From NCBI RefSeq assembly GCF_009601025.1, contig NZ_WIVE01000004.1:45997-109996 (forward strand): a stretch of 64,000 nucleotides of DNA, in the 5' to 3' direction. The position numbers and the translations under genes were made by a program. Source of the DNA: Roseospira navarrensis. GTDB lineage: Bacteria; Pseudomonadota; Alphaproteobacteria; Rhodospirillales; Rhodospirillaceae. The notes beneath the pieces were generated by a model, which searched no databases, was not told where the DNA came from, and saw only the letters and a list, made by a program, of their open reading frames with translations. Shown in pieces: positions 1 to 8,931 of the stretch (positions are counted from its first letter, which is position 1; every line of letters starts with the position of its first letter).

Positions 1-60
1 AGGATCTCGTGATGAGGCACGAACCATGACACCCCTGTCATCTGGATTCGGAGCCCTGGC
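1..60. repeat. Partial copy of dispersed palindromic repeat at window edge
   Basis: The first 60 bases match, in inverted orientation, the stretch at about 31336-31400. Shared landmarks are the GGATCTCGTGATG motif, the palindrome ATGACACCCCTGTCAT and the run TTCGGAGCCCTGG. The copy is cut by the window edge. Confidence 0.7.
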
Positions 61-144
61 GCGTCAGCGCCGACGCCCAGTGCCGCAACGCCGACAAGGG
101 TTACACCCTTGTCGACAAGTGTCGCTGCACAACTTTTTAACTTC

Positions 145-202
145 GTGCATTTTCGATCCAGACAAATGATGCTCGGTGCATCTTTTGTCTGGATCAATGC
201 AC
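145..202. terminator. Large imperfect palindrome (58 nt), terminator-like
   Basis: The left arm 145-172 and right arm 178-202 are imperfect inverted repeats around a 5-nt centre (core arms GATCCAGACAAA and TTTGTCTGGATC, outer arms GTGCATT and AATGCAC). The right end touches the stop codon of the minus-strand gene ending at 202, so it may end that transcript. There is no clear U-tract, so a protein-binding or mobile-element origin is also possible. The stretch is more AT-rich than its surroundings. Confidence 0.5.
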
Positions 203-621
203 TAACGGGCGCGCGACGGTCCGGACGCGCGCAGGCCGCGCAGGCCCAGGTCCTCCAGCCAGGTCGGCCGGGCCTCGGCCGTGCGTTCCGCGGGGACGGC
301 GCGGGCCTCGCTGCGCTCCGGCGCGACGCCCGGCTGGGCGGCCTGGACGGCGTGATGCTCCGCCCCGCCGTTCGAGGGGCCGTCGTCATGCGACGCCCGC
401 ACCGGCGGCAACGCGCTGTAGAAGCTGGGGTCCGTCAGCGTCGGCTCGGAAATGGTGCGCACCTCGTTGCGCCCCTCCGTGTCGGTCAGCATGAAATGGG
501 TCGGCACCCCAGGCGCCCGTATGACTCGCGTCACGATCCAGACCGACGGAAACACGGAGTCGGCTTTCTTGAAGCGGTCTCCAGGCTTGATGGCTTTGGC
601 GTTCAAGAGCGACCTCGGCAC
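202..621 (-). CDS. Small hypothetical protein
   Basis: An open frame of 139 residues with a GTG start at 621. I do not recognise the family. The first 75 residues look like a compact folded domain (AIKPGDRF, VWIVTRVI, HFMLTDTEGRNEVRTI), possibly beta-rich. The last 60 residues are low-complexity Ala/Arg/Glu and could be a disordered tail. A TTG at 606, preceded by GAGG at about 6 nt, is an alternative start. It lies alone between repeat-like sequence and the Lrp-type regulator. I see no promoter. The 258 bases from 622 to 879 hold no convincing gene. Confidence 0.5.
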   Translation of the reverse strand: MPRSLLNAKAIKPGDRFKKADSVFPSVWIVTRVIRAPGVPTHFMLTDTEGRNEVRTISEPTLTDPSFYSALPPVRASHDDGPSNGGAEHHAVQAAQPGVAPERSEARAVPAERTAEARPTWLEDLGLRGLRASGPSRAR

Positions 622-879
622 GTTTGGAGACAGAGAGGGACAGTGTCTGGCGGTCCCGGTTCTGGTCCCGTTTCAGGACCGACCGGGCAGTCCGCCCCGG
701 GATCAGGGTCCCGAGGAACTCCCCCGGAATGATCCCCATGGCCACCCCCGCCGTCTGCACAGGGTGACCGCCCGGAACGACTTATCCTGCCACGCTTTCC
801 GTTAATCAAGTGATAAGGCGGACCCTATCACCGCGCGTTCCGGCACCACAAGAGCAGCCACGAAATTGCCACATCCCGG

Positions 880-1371
880 TCACGGTGCCCGCGTCGGCGT
901 CAGGCCGATGCTTTTCTTCACGGTCCGCAGCGTGAAACTGGACTGCAGGCGCGCCACGCCCGGCAACCGCGTCAAATCCCGGCGATGGATGCGCTCGAAA
1001 TCGGGCAGGTCGGCCGCCGCCACCTTCACCAGATAGTCCGCCTCCCCCGACATCAGGTGGCATTCGATGATATCCGGACAGGCCGCCACGGCGGTTTCGA
1101 AGGCGGCCATGACCTCCTCCGTCTGGCGCTCCAGCGTCACATGAACGAACACGGTGGTCCCCCGGCCCACGGCCTCCGGATCCACCAGCGCGGCATAGCC
1201 CGCGATCGCGCCCGCCGCCTCCAGCCGGGCGACGCGGCGGTGACAGGCCGAGGGCGACAGGTGGACCCGCTCGGCCAGGTCCTGGTTGCTGACGCGCCCG
1301 TCCGCCTGCAACTGCTCCAGGATGCGATGATCGGTGGCATCCAGGTCGGAGAGTCGAAGAAGCTTCGGCAT
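880..1371 (-). CDS. Lrp/AsnC family transcriptional regulator
   Basis: A 163-residue protein with the standard Lrp layout: an N-terminal winged helix-turn-helix (about residues 8-60, including SNQDLAERVHLSPSACHRRV) and a C-terminal RAM/AsnC ligand-binding domain (GEADYLVKVAAADLPDFE). Members bind amino acids and control amino acid metabolism as dimers or octamers. The start at 1371 gives the usual length; the open frame extends 21 residues upstream without family resemblance. It diverges from alanine dehydrogenase across 210 bp. This is the known arrangement of AldR-type regulators that respond to alanine, so control of ald is a strong inference. Confidence 0.9.
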   Translation of the reverse strand: MPKLLRLSDLDATDHRILEQLQADGRVSNQDLAERVHLSPSACHRRVARLEAAGAIAGYAALVDPEAVGRGTTVFVHVTLERQTEEVMAAFETAVAACPDIIECHLMSGEADYLVKVAAADLPDFERIHRRDLTRLPGVARLQSSFTLRTVKKSIGLTPTRAP

Positions 1372-1581
1372 AGCGGCCCCTGAACGACGGAAGATTGCAC
1401 GATCAACGCAAACGGCGCGGAACTTTGCAAGCACCTTCGGCCCGGCCGGGCGTAGTCTTCCATCAGGGACCGGGTCCGTCGGCGGAGCAGGAGACTCCGG
1501 GGACGATCAGGGCGTGGGGGTCGTGCGCCCCTTCACCGCGACTCCGTCTTATTACCAATTGAACATGGGAGGGTTGCAGCC

Positions 1582-2700
1582 ATGCGGATCGGTGTTCCCA
1601 AGGAGATCAAGGCCCAGGAATTCCGCGTCGGCATGACGCCGGACGGCGTGACCGAGCTGGTCGCGCACGGCCACGAGGTGGTCGTGGAGACGGGTGCGGG
1701 CGCGGGCATCGACGCCAGCGACGAGGCCTATGCGGCGGCGGGCGCGCGCATCCTGCCGGATGCGGCGCAGGTGTTCGACAGCGCCGAGATGATCGTCAAG
1801 GTCAAGGAGCCCCAGGCCGAGGAACGCGCCCGGCTGCGCCCGGACCACATCCTGTTCACCTATCTGCACCTGGCCCCGGATGTGCCGCAGACCACCGACC
1901 TGATCGCATCGGGCGCGATCTGCATCGCCTACGAGACCATCACCGACGCCCACGGCGGCCTGCCGTTGCTCAAGCCCATGTCCCAGGTGGCCGGGCGGTT
2001 GTCCGTCCAGGCCGGAGCGCAGGCGCTGGAGCGCGCGCACGGCGGCCGGGGCCTGCTGATGGGCGGCGTCCCCGGGGTGGCCCCGGCGCGCGTGGTCGTG
2101 ATCGGCGGCGGCGTCGTCGGCGAGAACGCCATCGAGATGGCGCTGGGCCTGGGCGCGGACGTGGCCGTGCTGGACCGCAGCCCGATGGTGCTGGAGCGCC
2201 TGGCGCACCGCTTCGGGTCCGCGCTGACCACGCTCTACTCGACCAAGGCCGTGCTGGAACAGTCGGTGCTCGATGCCGATGTGGTCATCGGCGCGGTTCT
2301 GGTCCCCGGGGCCGGCGCGCCCAAGCTGGTGACCCGCGACATGGTCTCGCGCATGAAGCAGGGCGCGGTTCTGGTGGATGTGGCCATCGACCAGGGCGGC
2401 TGTTTCGAGACCAGCCACCCGACCACGCACCAGGACCCCACCTTCGTGGTGGACGGCACCGTGCATTATTGTGTGGCCAACATGCCGGGCTGCGTGCCCA
2501 ACACCTCCACCTATGCCCTGACCAACGCCACCCTGCCCTATGTGGTGCGACTGGCGGACCAGGGGTGGAAGGCGGCCCTGGGCGCGGACCCGCACCTTCG
2601 GGCCGGGCTGAACGTGGCCGGCGGGCGGATCACCTGCAAGCCGGTGGCGGACGCCCAGGGCCTGCCGCTCGCCACCGTGGAGGACGTGCTGGCGTCCTGA
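1582..2700 (+). CDS. ald: Alanine dehydrogenase
   Basis: A 372-residue enzyme that interconverts L-alanine and pyruvate plus ammonia with NAD. It is full length, and the residues known from the family fall at the expected numbers: Arg15, Lys75, His96 and Asp270. The Rossmann motif GGGVVGENA lies near 175-183. A GGGAGG Shine-Dalgarno lies 10 nt before the ATG. Transcription is divergent from the Lrp-type regulator, which probably makes ald inducible by alanine. The gene is followed by a perfect GC hairpin at 2783-2811. Confidence 0.97.
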   Translation: MRIGVPKEIKAQEFRVGMTPDGVTELVAHGHEVVVETGAGAGIDASDEAYAAAGARILPDAAQVFDSAEMIVKVKEPQAEERARLRPDHILFTYLHLAPDVPQTTDLIASGAICIAYETITDAHGGLPLLKPMSQVAGRLSVQAGAQALERAHGGRGLLMGGVPGVAPARVVVIGGGVVGENAIEMALGLGADVAVLDRSPMVLERLAHRFGSALTTLYSTKAVLEQSVLDADVVIGAVLVPGAGAPKLVTRDMVSRMKQGAVLVDVAIDQGGCFETSHPTTHQDPTFVVDGTVHYCVANMPGCVPNTSTYALTNATLPYVVRLADQGWKAALGADPHLRAGLNVAGGRITCKPVADAQGLPLATVEDVLAS

Positions 2701-2782
2701 CGCACACGGTCGAAAGGGGGCGGCCCTGGCGCACCAGGGCAATCGGGTGAACGCACCTTCGGCGAAACGCGAGACGTCGTAG

Positions 2783-2811
2783 GGCGGGTTGCGCCGAAGG
2801 CGCAACCCGCC
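2783..2811. repeat. Perfect 13-bp hairpin, GGCGGGTTGCGCC type
   Basis: Arms 2783-2795 and 2799-2811 are exactly complementary around GAA. There is no U-tract. It may stop or stabilise the ald mRNA. A diverged relative (GTAGGGTGCGTTGCGCCTTCGGCGC) occurs at about 43208-43233 in the phage module, which suggests a dispersed element. Confidence 0.6.
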
Positions 2812-2864
2812 GCATCGCCACCACGCGGCGGATTGCCCCGCTTCGCGGGTCGCCCTGCCTTGAC

Positions 2865-3047
2865 TTTGCAACGGGTCGGAGACCCACGCTCGAGATCCTT
2901 CAGCCGCTTCGCGGCTTCAGGATGACATCCTATAATTTCAGATCGTCATCCCGCGTGAGCGCAGCGAGACGGGGGATCTCATGAGGCATGCTCAGACGGC
3001 GCGGACCGTGCGGTCATGGGACCCTGAGACCGTTGCTCTGCCTGACG
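2865..3047. repeat. Dispersed palindromic repeat, left-truncated copy
   Basis: About 180 bp closely match the copies at 49310-49535 and 51163-51380. The core reads CAGCCGCTTCGCGGCTTC, then AGGATGACATCC, then GTCATCCCGCGTGAGCGCAG, then GGGGGATCTC. The outer left arm seen in the other copies is missing here. Together with the hairpin at 2783 it fills the gap between ald and the next gene; I see no gene in 2701-3093. Confidence 0.85.
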
Positions 3048-3093
3048 CACGGCGCATATTGTTCGGACGCCGCAACGGTGCCATGATCTGGGC

Positions 3094-3792
3094 ATGAGCC
3101 AGATCCCGCCCCTCTCCGGCTCGCCCCACCCGGTCCGGCCCGCACAGGCCCGGGCCGAGGGTGTGGGGCGTCATGAGCCGCGCCCCTCCGGGTCCGATGT
3201 CCCGTCGGCGCCGACGGATCGTCACGGCCCGGCCGTCCTGCTGCCCGAACCGCAGACGGCGGACGACCCCACGACCGACCCGAGGGCTCCCCCGGCCCCG
3301 GTCCTCACGGACGAGGAGATGGCCACCCTCACGGAGGCGCTGGAGGCCGCGCGCGCCGAAGCCGACCGGATCGCCGAGGCGTGGGCGGAGAATGCCGGAA
3401 AGCTCGGCGAGACCATCCTGGACATCATCGAGAGCAGCATGACCGCCCTGACGCAGGTCCTGCCGCTGGCCCTGCACTCGGTGGAGGGCATGAACGGCCT
3501 CGCCGGGCGCGCCGAGGGCCTGATGCGCCAGACCGGCGCCGCCGTGGCCTCGGCCCGCCGCGCCATCGCCCAGATCGAGGGGGGCGACGACCCCATGGAG
3601 GTCACGCGCCGCCTGACCAGCCTGCGCGCCCGGGTGGACCGGATCGCGGCCCATGCCGAGCGGGCCGCCGCCAGCGCGACGGCTGTGACCTCGACGACGG
3701 CGGTCAGCCCCGGCGACCGCGCCGAGGCCGAGACCACCCGGACCGCGCTTGAGACCCATATCCGCGAGATGCGTGCGGCGCTGGAAGGGTGA
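3094..3792 (+). CDS. Helical hypothetical protein
   Basis: A 232-residue protein of unrecognised family. The first 70 residues are Pro/Arg-rich and probably disordered. From about residue 73 to the end it is almost entirely Ala/Glu/Arg-rich helix, with heptad-like stretches near 75-100 and 155-185, so a coiled coil is likely. There is no signal peptide or membrane segment. It resembles phasin-like or structural helical proteins only in composition, which is not enough for a name. It ends 21 nt from the convergent transketolase gene. The Shine-Dalgarno is weak, so the start is uncertain. Confidence 0.65.
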   Translation: MSQIPPLSGSPHPVRPAQARAEGVGRHEPRPSGSDVPSAPTDRHGPAVLLPEPQTADDPTTDPRAPPAPVLTDEEMATLTEALEAARAEADRIAEAWAENAGKLGETILDIIESSMTALTQVLPLALHSVEGMNGLAGRAEGLMRQTGAAVASARRAIAQIEGGDDPMEVTRRLTSLRARVDRIAAHAERAAASATAVTSTTAVSPGDRAEAETTRTALETHIREMRAALEG

Positions 3793-3813
3793 TCCGGCAG
3801 GCTTGGCGCCGGC

Positions 3814-5805
3814 CTACGCCGGGACGGCCGGCATGGCGGCCTCGACGGCGGCCACCACCGCTTCCGGCGTGATGCCGAAGTGCTCGAACAGATCCGGGAC
3901 ATCGCCGGACGCCCCGAAGCTGCTCATGCCGATAAAGGCCCCGTCCTCGCCGATGTAGCGGTCCCAGCCCAGCCGCACGGCGGCCTCGACCGCCACCCGC
4001 ACCGTGCCGCGCCCGATCACGGCCGCGCGGTAGGCTTCGGATTGCTCTTCGAACAGATCCCAGCTTGGCATGGAGACCACCGCCGTCGGCACGCCCTGCC
4101 CTTGCAGGGTCGCGCGCGCCGTCATGGCCACCGCCACCTCGGCGCCGGTCGCGAACAGGGTGGCGCGACGCGGCCCGCCGTCGGCCTCGGCCAGGATGTA
4201 GCCGCCCCGGGCGCACTGGTTCTCCTCGGAGACCCCGCACCGCACCGGCTGCAGCGGCTGCCGCGAACAGATGATCGCGCTCGGCCGGTCGCGGGTTTCC
4301 AGCGCCAGCGCCCAGCACTCGGCCATCTCCACCGGATCGGCCGGGCGCATGACCCGCATGTTGGGATAGGCGCGCAGCGAGGCGAGGTACTCCACCGGCT
4401 GGTGGGTCGGACCGTTCTTGCCGATGCCGATGGAGTCGTGACTGAACACGAACAGGCTCGGAATGCCCATCAGCGCCGCCATGCGCAGGGTGTGGCGCAT
4501 GTAGTCGGAGAACACCAGGAACGTGGTGCCCACCGCCAGCACGCCGCCATGCACGGTCATGCCGTTCATGATGGCACCCATGGCATGTTCGCGGACCCCG
4601 TAGTGGATGTAGCGCCCGCCCCGGTCCGTCGCCGTGAACGGCCCAAGCTGGCGCTTGTGCTGGGTCGCGGCCTCCAGATCCGGCGCGCCGCTCACAAGCT
4701 CGGGGATGGCGTCGGCGACGGCGGACAGCATCTCGCCCGACGCCTTGATGCCCGCCTTGGGCTCGGGCTGTTCCGCCCAGGCCGTCTTGATGTCCAGAAC
4801 GGTGCGCTTCCACGCCTCGGGCAACGCCCCGGCGATGCGGCGCTGGAATTCCGTGCGGTCGTCGTTGGACAGGGCAGCGAACCGGCCCTCCCACGCCTTG
4901 CGCGCGGCGGACCCGCGCACCCCGGCCTCGCGCCAGCGGGCCAGGATGTCTTCCGGGATCACGAAGGGCGGATGCGGCCAGGCCAGGGCCTCCCGGGCGG
5001 CGTCGGTGTCGTCCTTGGTGATCTTGCCGCCGTGCGCCGCGCGCGTGTCCTGAATGCGCGGGATGCCGAAGCCGATCAGCGTGCGGCAGACGATCAGGGA
5101 CGGGCGCGGGTCTTGCCCGGCCTGGGCGATGGCGTCGGCCACCGCCTGGGCGTCCTGTCCGTCCACGCCCCGGATCACATGCCAGCCCGCCGTTTCGAAG
5201 CGCACGGCGTTGTCCTCGGAGACCGCCTGATCGGTGCTGCCGTCGTCCGTCATGCGGTTGTCGTCCCACAGGAACGTCAGCCGCCCCAGCCGCAGGTGCC
5301 CGGCCAGCGCGATGACCTCGGCGGCGATGCCCTCCATCAGGCAGCCGTCGCCGGTGTAGGCGAACGTGCGGTGGTTCACGATGTCATCGCCGAAGCGGTG
5401 GTTCAGCACCTGTTCGGCGATGGCCATGCCGACGGCGTTGCCGATGCCCTGCCCGAGCGGCCCGGTGGTGGTCTCGATGCCCGCTTCCGGGTGGTACTCG
5501 GGATGCCCCGGCGTGTGCGAGCCCAGCACCCGGAAGTTGCGGATCTGCTCCAGGTCGATTTCCTCGTATCCGGCCAGATGCAACGCCGCATACAGCAGCA
5601 TGGAGCCGTGCCCGGCGGAATGCACGAAGCGGTCCCGGTCGGGCCACAGCGGGGCGGAGGCGTCGTATTTCATCGCCAGCCCATAAAGCCCGGTGGCGAT
5701 GTCGGCGCCGCCCATGGGCGTGCCGGGGTGGCCGTCCTCGGCCCGAACGATGGCATCCATGGACAGGAACCGGATGGCGTTGGCCATGTCTCTGAGGGTC
5801 GTCAT
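3814..5805 (-). CDS. tkt: Transketolase, full length
   Basis: A 663-residue thiamine-diphosphate enzyme that moves two-carbon ketol units between sugars. The N-terminal ThDP domain has GHPGTPMG and the GDG...DDN cofactor/Mg site (GDGCLMEG to WDDNRMT). The pyrimidine domain has HDSIGIGKNGPTHQPVEYL, and the C-terminal domain is complete. It is the last gene of an apparent otnK-otnC-denD-tkt operon and overlaps denD by 4 nt. A second, split transketolase is encoded 8 kb away in the same locus. It could be the housekeeping pentose-phosphate enzyme or a pathway-specific one; its place in the tetronate operon favours the latter. Confidence 0.95.
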   Translation of the reverse strand: MTTLRDMANAIRFLSMDAIVRAEDGHPGTPMGGADIATGLYGLAMKYDASAPLWPDRDRFVHSAGHGSMLLYAALHLAGYEEIDLEQIRNFRVLGSHTPGHPEYHPEAGIETTTGPLGQGIGNAVGMAIAEQVLNHRFGDDIVNHRTFAYTGDGCLMEGIAAEVIALAGHLRLGRLTFLWDDNRMTDDGSTDQAVSEDNAVRFETAGWHVIRGVDGQDAQAVADAIAQAGQDPRPSLIVCRTLIGFGIPRIQDTRAAHGGKITKDDTDAAREALAWPHPPFVIPEDILARWREAGVRGSAARKAWEGRFAALSNDDRTEFQRRIAGALPEAWKRTVLDIKTAWAEQPEPKAGIKASGEMLSAVADAIPELVSGAPDLEAATQHKRQLGPFTATDRGGRYIHYGVREHAMGAIMNGMTVHGGVLAVGTTFLVFSDYMRHTLRMAALMGIPSLFVFSHDSIGIGKNGPTHQPVEYLASLRAYPNMRVMRPADPVEMAECWALALETRDRPSAIICSRQPLQPVRCGVSEENQCARGGYILAEADGGPRRATLFATGAEVAVAMTARATLQGQGVPTAVVSMPSWDLFEEQSEAYRAAVIGRGTVRVAVEAAVRLGWDRYIGEDGAFIGMSSFGASGDVPDLFEHFGITPEAVVAAVEAAMPAVPA

Positions 5806-6818
5806 GACGCGGTGTCCTTCTGGGGGGCGCCCATCTCGTCCTCGATGAAGGCCTGGATCACCGCCGCGAAGGAGGCGTCGGCCTGGAATCCAAGGGCGTC
5901 GGCGCGCGCGGTCTCGAAACGCGCGGGCCAGCCCGCGACGATGGCGCGGATGCGCGGATCATCCTCGAAGCGGATGCGCGCCACGGCGTCGTCGCCGGCC
6001 TGGGCCCGCAGGGCCTCGATCATGTCCGCGACGGTCAATGTCAGGCCCGGCAGCATGACCGTGCGGTTGCGGCCGAACCGGGCCGGCGGCAGGGCGGCGG
6101 CGTGGATCAGGTTGGCGACGATGCGCCGGGGCGAGGACACGAACAGCCCGGTCTCCACGGGCACGGGACAGACCGCGTCTTCGCCGTTCAGGGGCTCGCG
6201 GATGATGGAACTGGCGAACGTGCTCGCCGCCTTGTTGGGTGGACCCGGCCGCACCACGATGGTGGGCAGGCGCACCGTGCGGCCGTCCACGAAGCCGCGC
6301 CGGGCGTAGTCCTGCACCAGCAGTTCGCCCATGACCTTCTGCACGCCGTAGCTGCTCTGGGGCACGGGCGCGGTGTCGTCCTTCACCACATCCGGCAGGT
6401 CGCCGCCGAACACGGCCACGGAGCTGGTGAACACCAGCCGCGACGCGCCGTGGGGCGATACCTGCCGCAGCGCCTCAAGCAACGCCCGGGTGGCGTCGAA
6501 ATTCACCCGCATGCCCAGGGCGAAGTCCTCCTCCGCCTGGGCGCTGACGACGGCCGCGAGATGGAACACCAGGTCCACGCCCCCGTCCATCAGACGACCC
6601 AGGGCGGCGGGATCGGACAGATCGCCCGCGATCGCCCGGACATGGACCGGGCTGGTGTCGGCCCCTGCCGGCGGAACGGGGTCCACCATGTCGAACAGGC
6701 GCAACTCCGTGATGGTCACCGGCGCGCCATCCGCGCCGGGCAGCGCCCGGCGGTCCAGCAGCGCGCGGACCAGCTTGCGCCCGATGAAGCCGTTGGCGCC
6801 GGTGACGACGATACGCAT
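5802..6818 (-). CDS. denD: NAD-dependent epimerase/dehydratase family, DenD-like D-erythronate dehydrogenase
   Basis: A 338-residue extended short-chain dehydrogenase. The NAD site is TGANGFIG near residue 7, the catalytic Ser lies in FTSSVAVFG, and the Tyr/Lys pair is in SYGVQK. DenD oxidises D-erythronate to 2-oxo-tetronate. The name rests on this family type lying directly beside otnC and otnK, which is the known erythronate-degradation grouping. It overlaps tkt by 4 nt and starts 45 nt after otnC. Another sugar-acid or sugar-nucleotide substrate cannot be excluded from sequence alone. Confidence 0.8.
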   Translation of the reverse strand: MRIVVTGANGFIGRKLVRALLDRRALPGADGAPVTITELRLFDMVDPVPPAGADTSPVHVRAIAGDLSDPAALGRLMDGGVDLVFHLAAVVSAQAEEDFALGMRVNFDATRALLEALRQVSPHGASRLVFTSSVAVFGGDLPDVVKDDTAPVPQSSYGVQKVMGELLVQDYARRGFVDGRTVRLPTIVVRPGPPNKAASTFASSIIREPLNGEDAVCPVPVETGLFVSSPRRIVANLIHAAALPPARFGRNRTVMLPGLTLTVADMIEALRAQAGDDAVARIRFEDDPRIRAIVAGWPARFETARADALGFQADASFAAVIQAFIEDEMGAPQKDTAS

Positions 6819-6863
6819 GGAAGCCTCTCCTGGTGTTCGGGGACCGGACGCGCGGCGGCGCCG

Positions 6864-7508
6864 TCAGGTCCGGGGATAGCGGGCCTCGACCTCGGCCACC
6901 TGGTCCGGGGTCAGCAGGCGGGGATTGAGACCGCGTGTCAGCAGGTGCAGCTTCGCGGTCTCTTCCAGTTCCTCGGTGGCGTAGACCGCCGCCTCCAGGG
7001 ACTTGCCGGCCACCACCGGCCCGTGGTTGGCGAGCAGCACGGCCGCATGCTTGCCGGCGAGCCCGCGCACCGCGTCGGCGACGGCGGGATCGCCGGGCAG
7101 GTGGTACGGCACCAGGGCAAGCCGCCCGACCCGCATGATCGAATAGGCGGTCAGCGGCGGCAGCACGTTGGCCGGATCCACGTCCGGCAGCATGGAGACC
7201 GCCACGGAATGGGTGGAGTGCAGATGCACGATGGCCCCGTCCCCCGGTCGCGCCTCGAACATGGCGGTGTGCAGCGGGACTTCCTTGGTGGGCGGATCGC
7301 CGTCCAGATGGCGGCCGTCGGCGGCCATGCGGGACAGCCGCGCCGGGTCCAGCCGCCCCAGGCAGGCGTTGGTGGGCGTCACCAGCCAGTCCCCGGAGTC
7401 CAGGCGGACGGAGATGTTGCCGCTCGACCCCATGGTCAGGCCGCGATCGAACAGCGACTGGCCCAGAACACAGATCTGCTCGCGCAGGAGGGGTTCGGCA
7501 TGGCTCAT
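6864..7508 (-). CDS. otnC: Class II aldolase family, 3-oxo-tetronate 4-phosphate decarboxylase
   Basis: A 214-residue aldolase/adducin-fold protein. Visible signatures are GSSGNISVR for phosphate binding, the metal-binding HLHSTHS, and LLANHGPV with the third histidine. OtnC releases CO2 from 3-oxo-tetronate 4-phosphate and gives dihydroxyacetone phosphate. It overlaps the otnK stop codon by 4 nt (ATGA), so translation is probably coupled. The related L-fuculose-phosphate aldolases share the fold; the OtnK neighbour is what favours OtnC. Confidence 0.88.
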   Translation of the reverse strand: MSHAEPLLREQICVLGQSLFDRGLTMGSSGNISVRLDSGDWLVTPTNACLGRLDPARLSRMAADGRHLDGDPPTKEVPLHTAMFEARPGDGAIVHLHSTHSVAVSMLPDVDPANVLPPLTAYSIMRVGRLALVPYHLPGDPAVADAVRGLAGKHAAVLLANHGPVVAGKSLEAAVYATEELEETAKLHLLTRGLNPRLLTPDQVAEVEARYPRT

Positions 7509-8809
7509 GGCCGGACCTCCATCGCATCAAGGGTGTCGAACGCGCCGAGGAAGAAGTCTTCCGCACCGAAGTTGCCGGATTTCAGCGCCAGCGCCAGCGG
7601 CGGGCCGTCGCCGGCGCGCTCCGCCACCGTCCAGGGCACGCCCGGGCAGATCATGGGACCGATGCGCAGGGCCGAGACACCCAGGCCGGAGACCACCGCG
7701 CCGGAGGTCTCGCCGCCCGCGACCACCAGCCGCCGGGCGCCGGCCTCGACGACCTGTCGCGCAATGGCGGCGAAGGCGCGCTCGACCAGGGCGCCGGCCT
7801 CGTCGCGGCCCAGACGGTCCTGGACGGTGCGCACGCTCTCCGGCGCGGCGGTGGCATGGACCAGCACCGGCCCCTCGGCCATGTGTTCGGTCAGGAAGGC
7901 GACCGCATGGCCCACCACGCCGTCCGGATCATCGAACAGCGCCAGCGGGTCCAGCGCCAGCGCGGGGCGGCGGGCCTTCATCCAGGCCACCTGCCCCAGG
8001 GTCGCCCGCGAGCAACTGCCGGAGAGCACCACCGCCGGCCCCTCGACCCGAGGCAGGGCGGCCGCATCGGGCCGCTTGCCCAGCAGGCCGGCCGCGCGCC
8101 ACGCGTCCGGCAGGCCGATGGCCACACCCGACCCGCCCGTAACCAGCGCATCAGAGGCCACCGCCGCCCCAATGGCGCGCAGGTGGGCGTTGTCCAGCGC
8201 ATCAACCACGGCGTGGCCATGACCGGACTCCGCCAGCGCATCCAGCGCCGCCCGGATGGCGTCCGGCCCTTGGGCCACCGTATCCCAGGGCACGAGGCCC
8301 ACGGGCCGCGTCGTCTGCCGCCCCAGCCAGCGCACCAGATCGGCGTCGGTCATCGGGGTCAGCGGATGATGCTCCATGCCGCTGTCGTTCAGCAGCCGGT
8401 GCCCGACGAACAGATGCCCGAAGACGATGGTGCGGTTGTTCTCGGGGAACGCCGGACAGGCGATGGAAAGCCCCGCGCTCACGTCCTGTTGCAGCGCCTC
8501 CGTGACCGGACCGATGTTGCCCTCGGGCGTGCTGTCGAAGGTGGAACAGTACTTGAAGAAGACCCGTTCGCAGCCCGCCTGTCGCAGCCAGGCCAGCGCC
8601 CGGCGGCTCTGGTCGATGGCGTCGGCCACGGGGATGGTGCGGGACTTCAGCGCCACCACCACGGCATCGATGTCCGACAGATCCGGCGCGGCGGCGCCCG
8701 GCTCCGGCACCCCGATCACCTGGATGGAGCGCATGCCTTCGCGCACCAGCATGCTGGCCAGATCGGTGGCGCCCGTGAAGTCGTCGGCGATGCATCCCAG
8801 AAGCGGCAT
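7505..8809 (-). CDS. otnK: Four-carbon acid sugar kinase, 3-oxo-tetronate kinase
   Basis: A 434-residue kinase with the two-domain OtnK layout. The N-terminal acid-sugar-binding domain opens with the typical CIADDFTGATD. The C-terminal nucleotide-binding domain has the VVAGGETSGAVV loop. It phosphorylates 3-oxo-tetronate with ATP ahead of OtnC. I chose the ATG at 8809 because GAGGA lies about 6 nt before it and family members start at this point; another ATG five codons upstream has no Shine-Dalgarno. It is first in its operon and divergent from the LysR gene at 8932, its likely regulator. Confidence 0.93.
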   Translation of the reverse strand: MPLLGCIADDFTGATDLASMLVREGMRSIQVIGVPEPGAAAPDLSDIDAVVVALKSRTIPVADAIDQSRRALAWLRQAGCERVFFKYCSTFDSTPEGNIGPVTEALQQDVSAGLSIACPAFPENNRTIVFGHLFVGHRLLNDSGMEHHPLTPMTDADLVRWLGRQTTRPVGLVPWDTVAQGPDAIRAALDALAESGHGHAVVDALDNAHLRAIGAAVASDALVTGGSGVAIGLPDAWRAAGLLGKRPDAAALPRVEGPAVVLSGSCSRATLGQVAWMKARRPALALDPLALFDDPDGVVGHAVAFLTEHMAEGPVLVHATAAPESVRTVQDRLGRDEAGALVERAFAAIARQVVEAGARRLVVAGGETSGAVVSGLGVSALRIGPMICPGVPWTVAERAGDGPPLALALKSGNFGAEDFFLGAFDTLDAMEVRP

Positions 8810-8931
8810 GGTGGTCCTCGTCAAGGTGCGGGCGGTGGAGACGGGCGGGTTCGGGAGTCACACCGGGCCGGGTTCCGTGCCATACTGCGCGGCCGCCCGG
8901 TCCGGTCGGGCGCTGCAAAGGACCCGTTGCG

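Noticed and set aside
1552..2871. A 439-codon minus-strand open frame across ald
   Set aside because: Antisense shadow of alanine dehydrogenase; low-complexity composition.
2865..3047. CRISPR array formed by the dispersed palindromes
   Set aside because: Copies are single, far apart and palindromic along their length. There are no regular spacers and no cas genes.
3880..6309. An 809-codon plus-strand open frame
   Set aside because: It is antisense to transketolase and denD, whose motifs are clear. The translation shows no domain.
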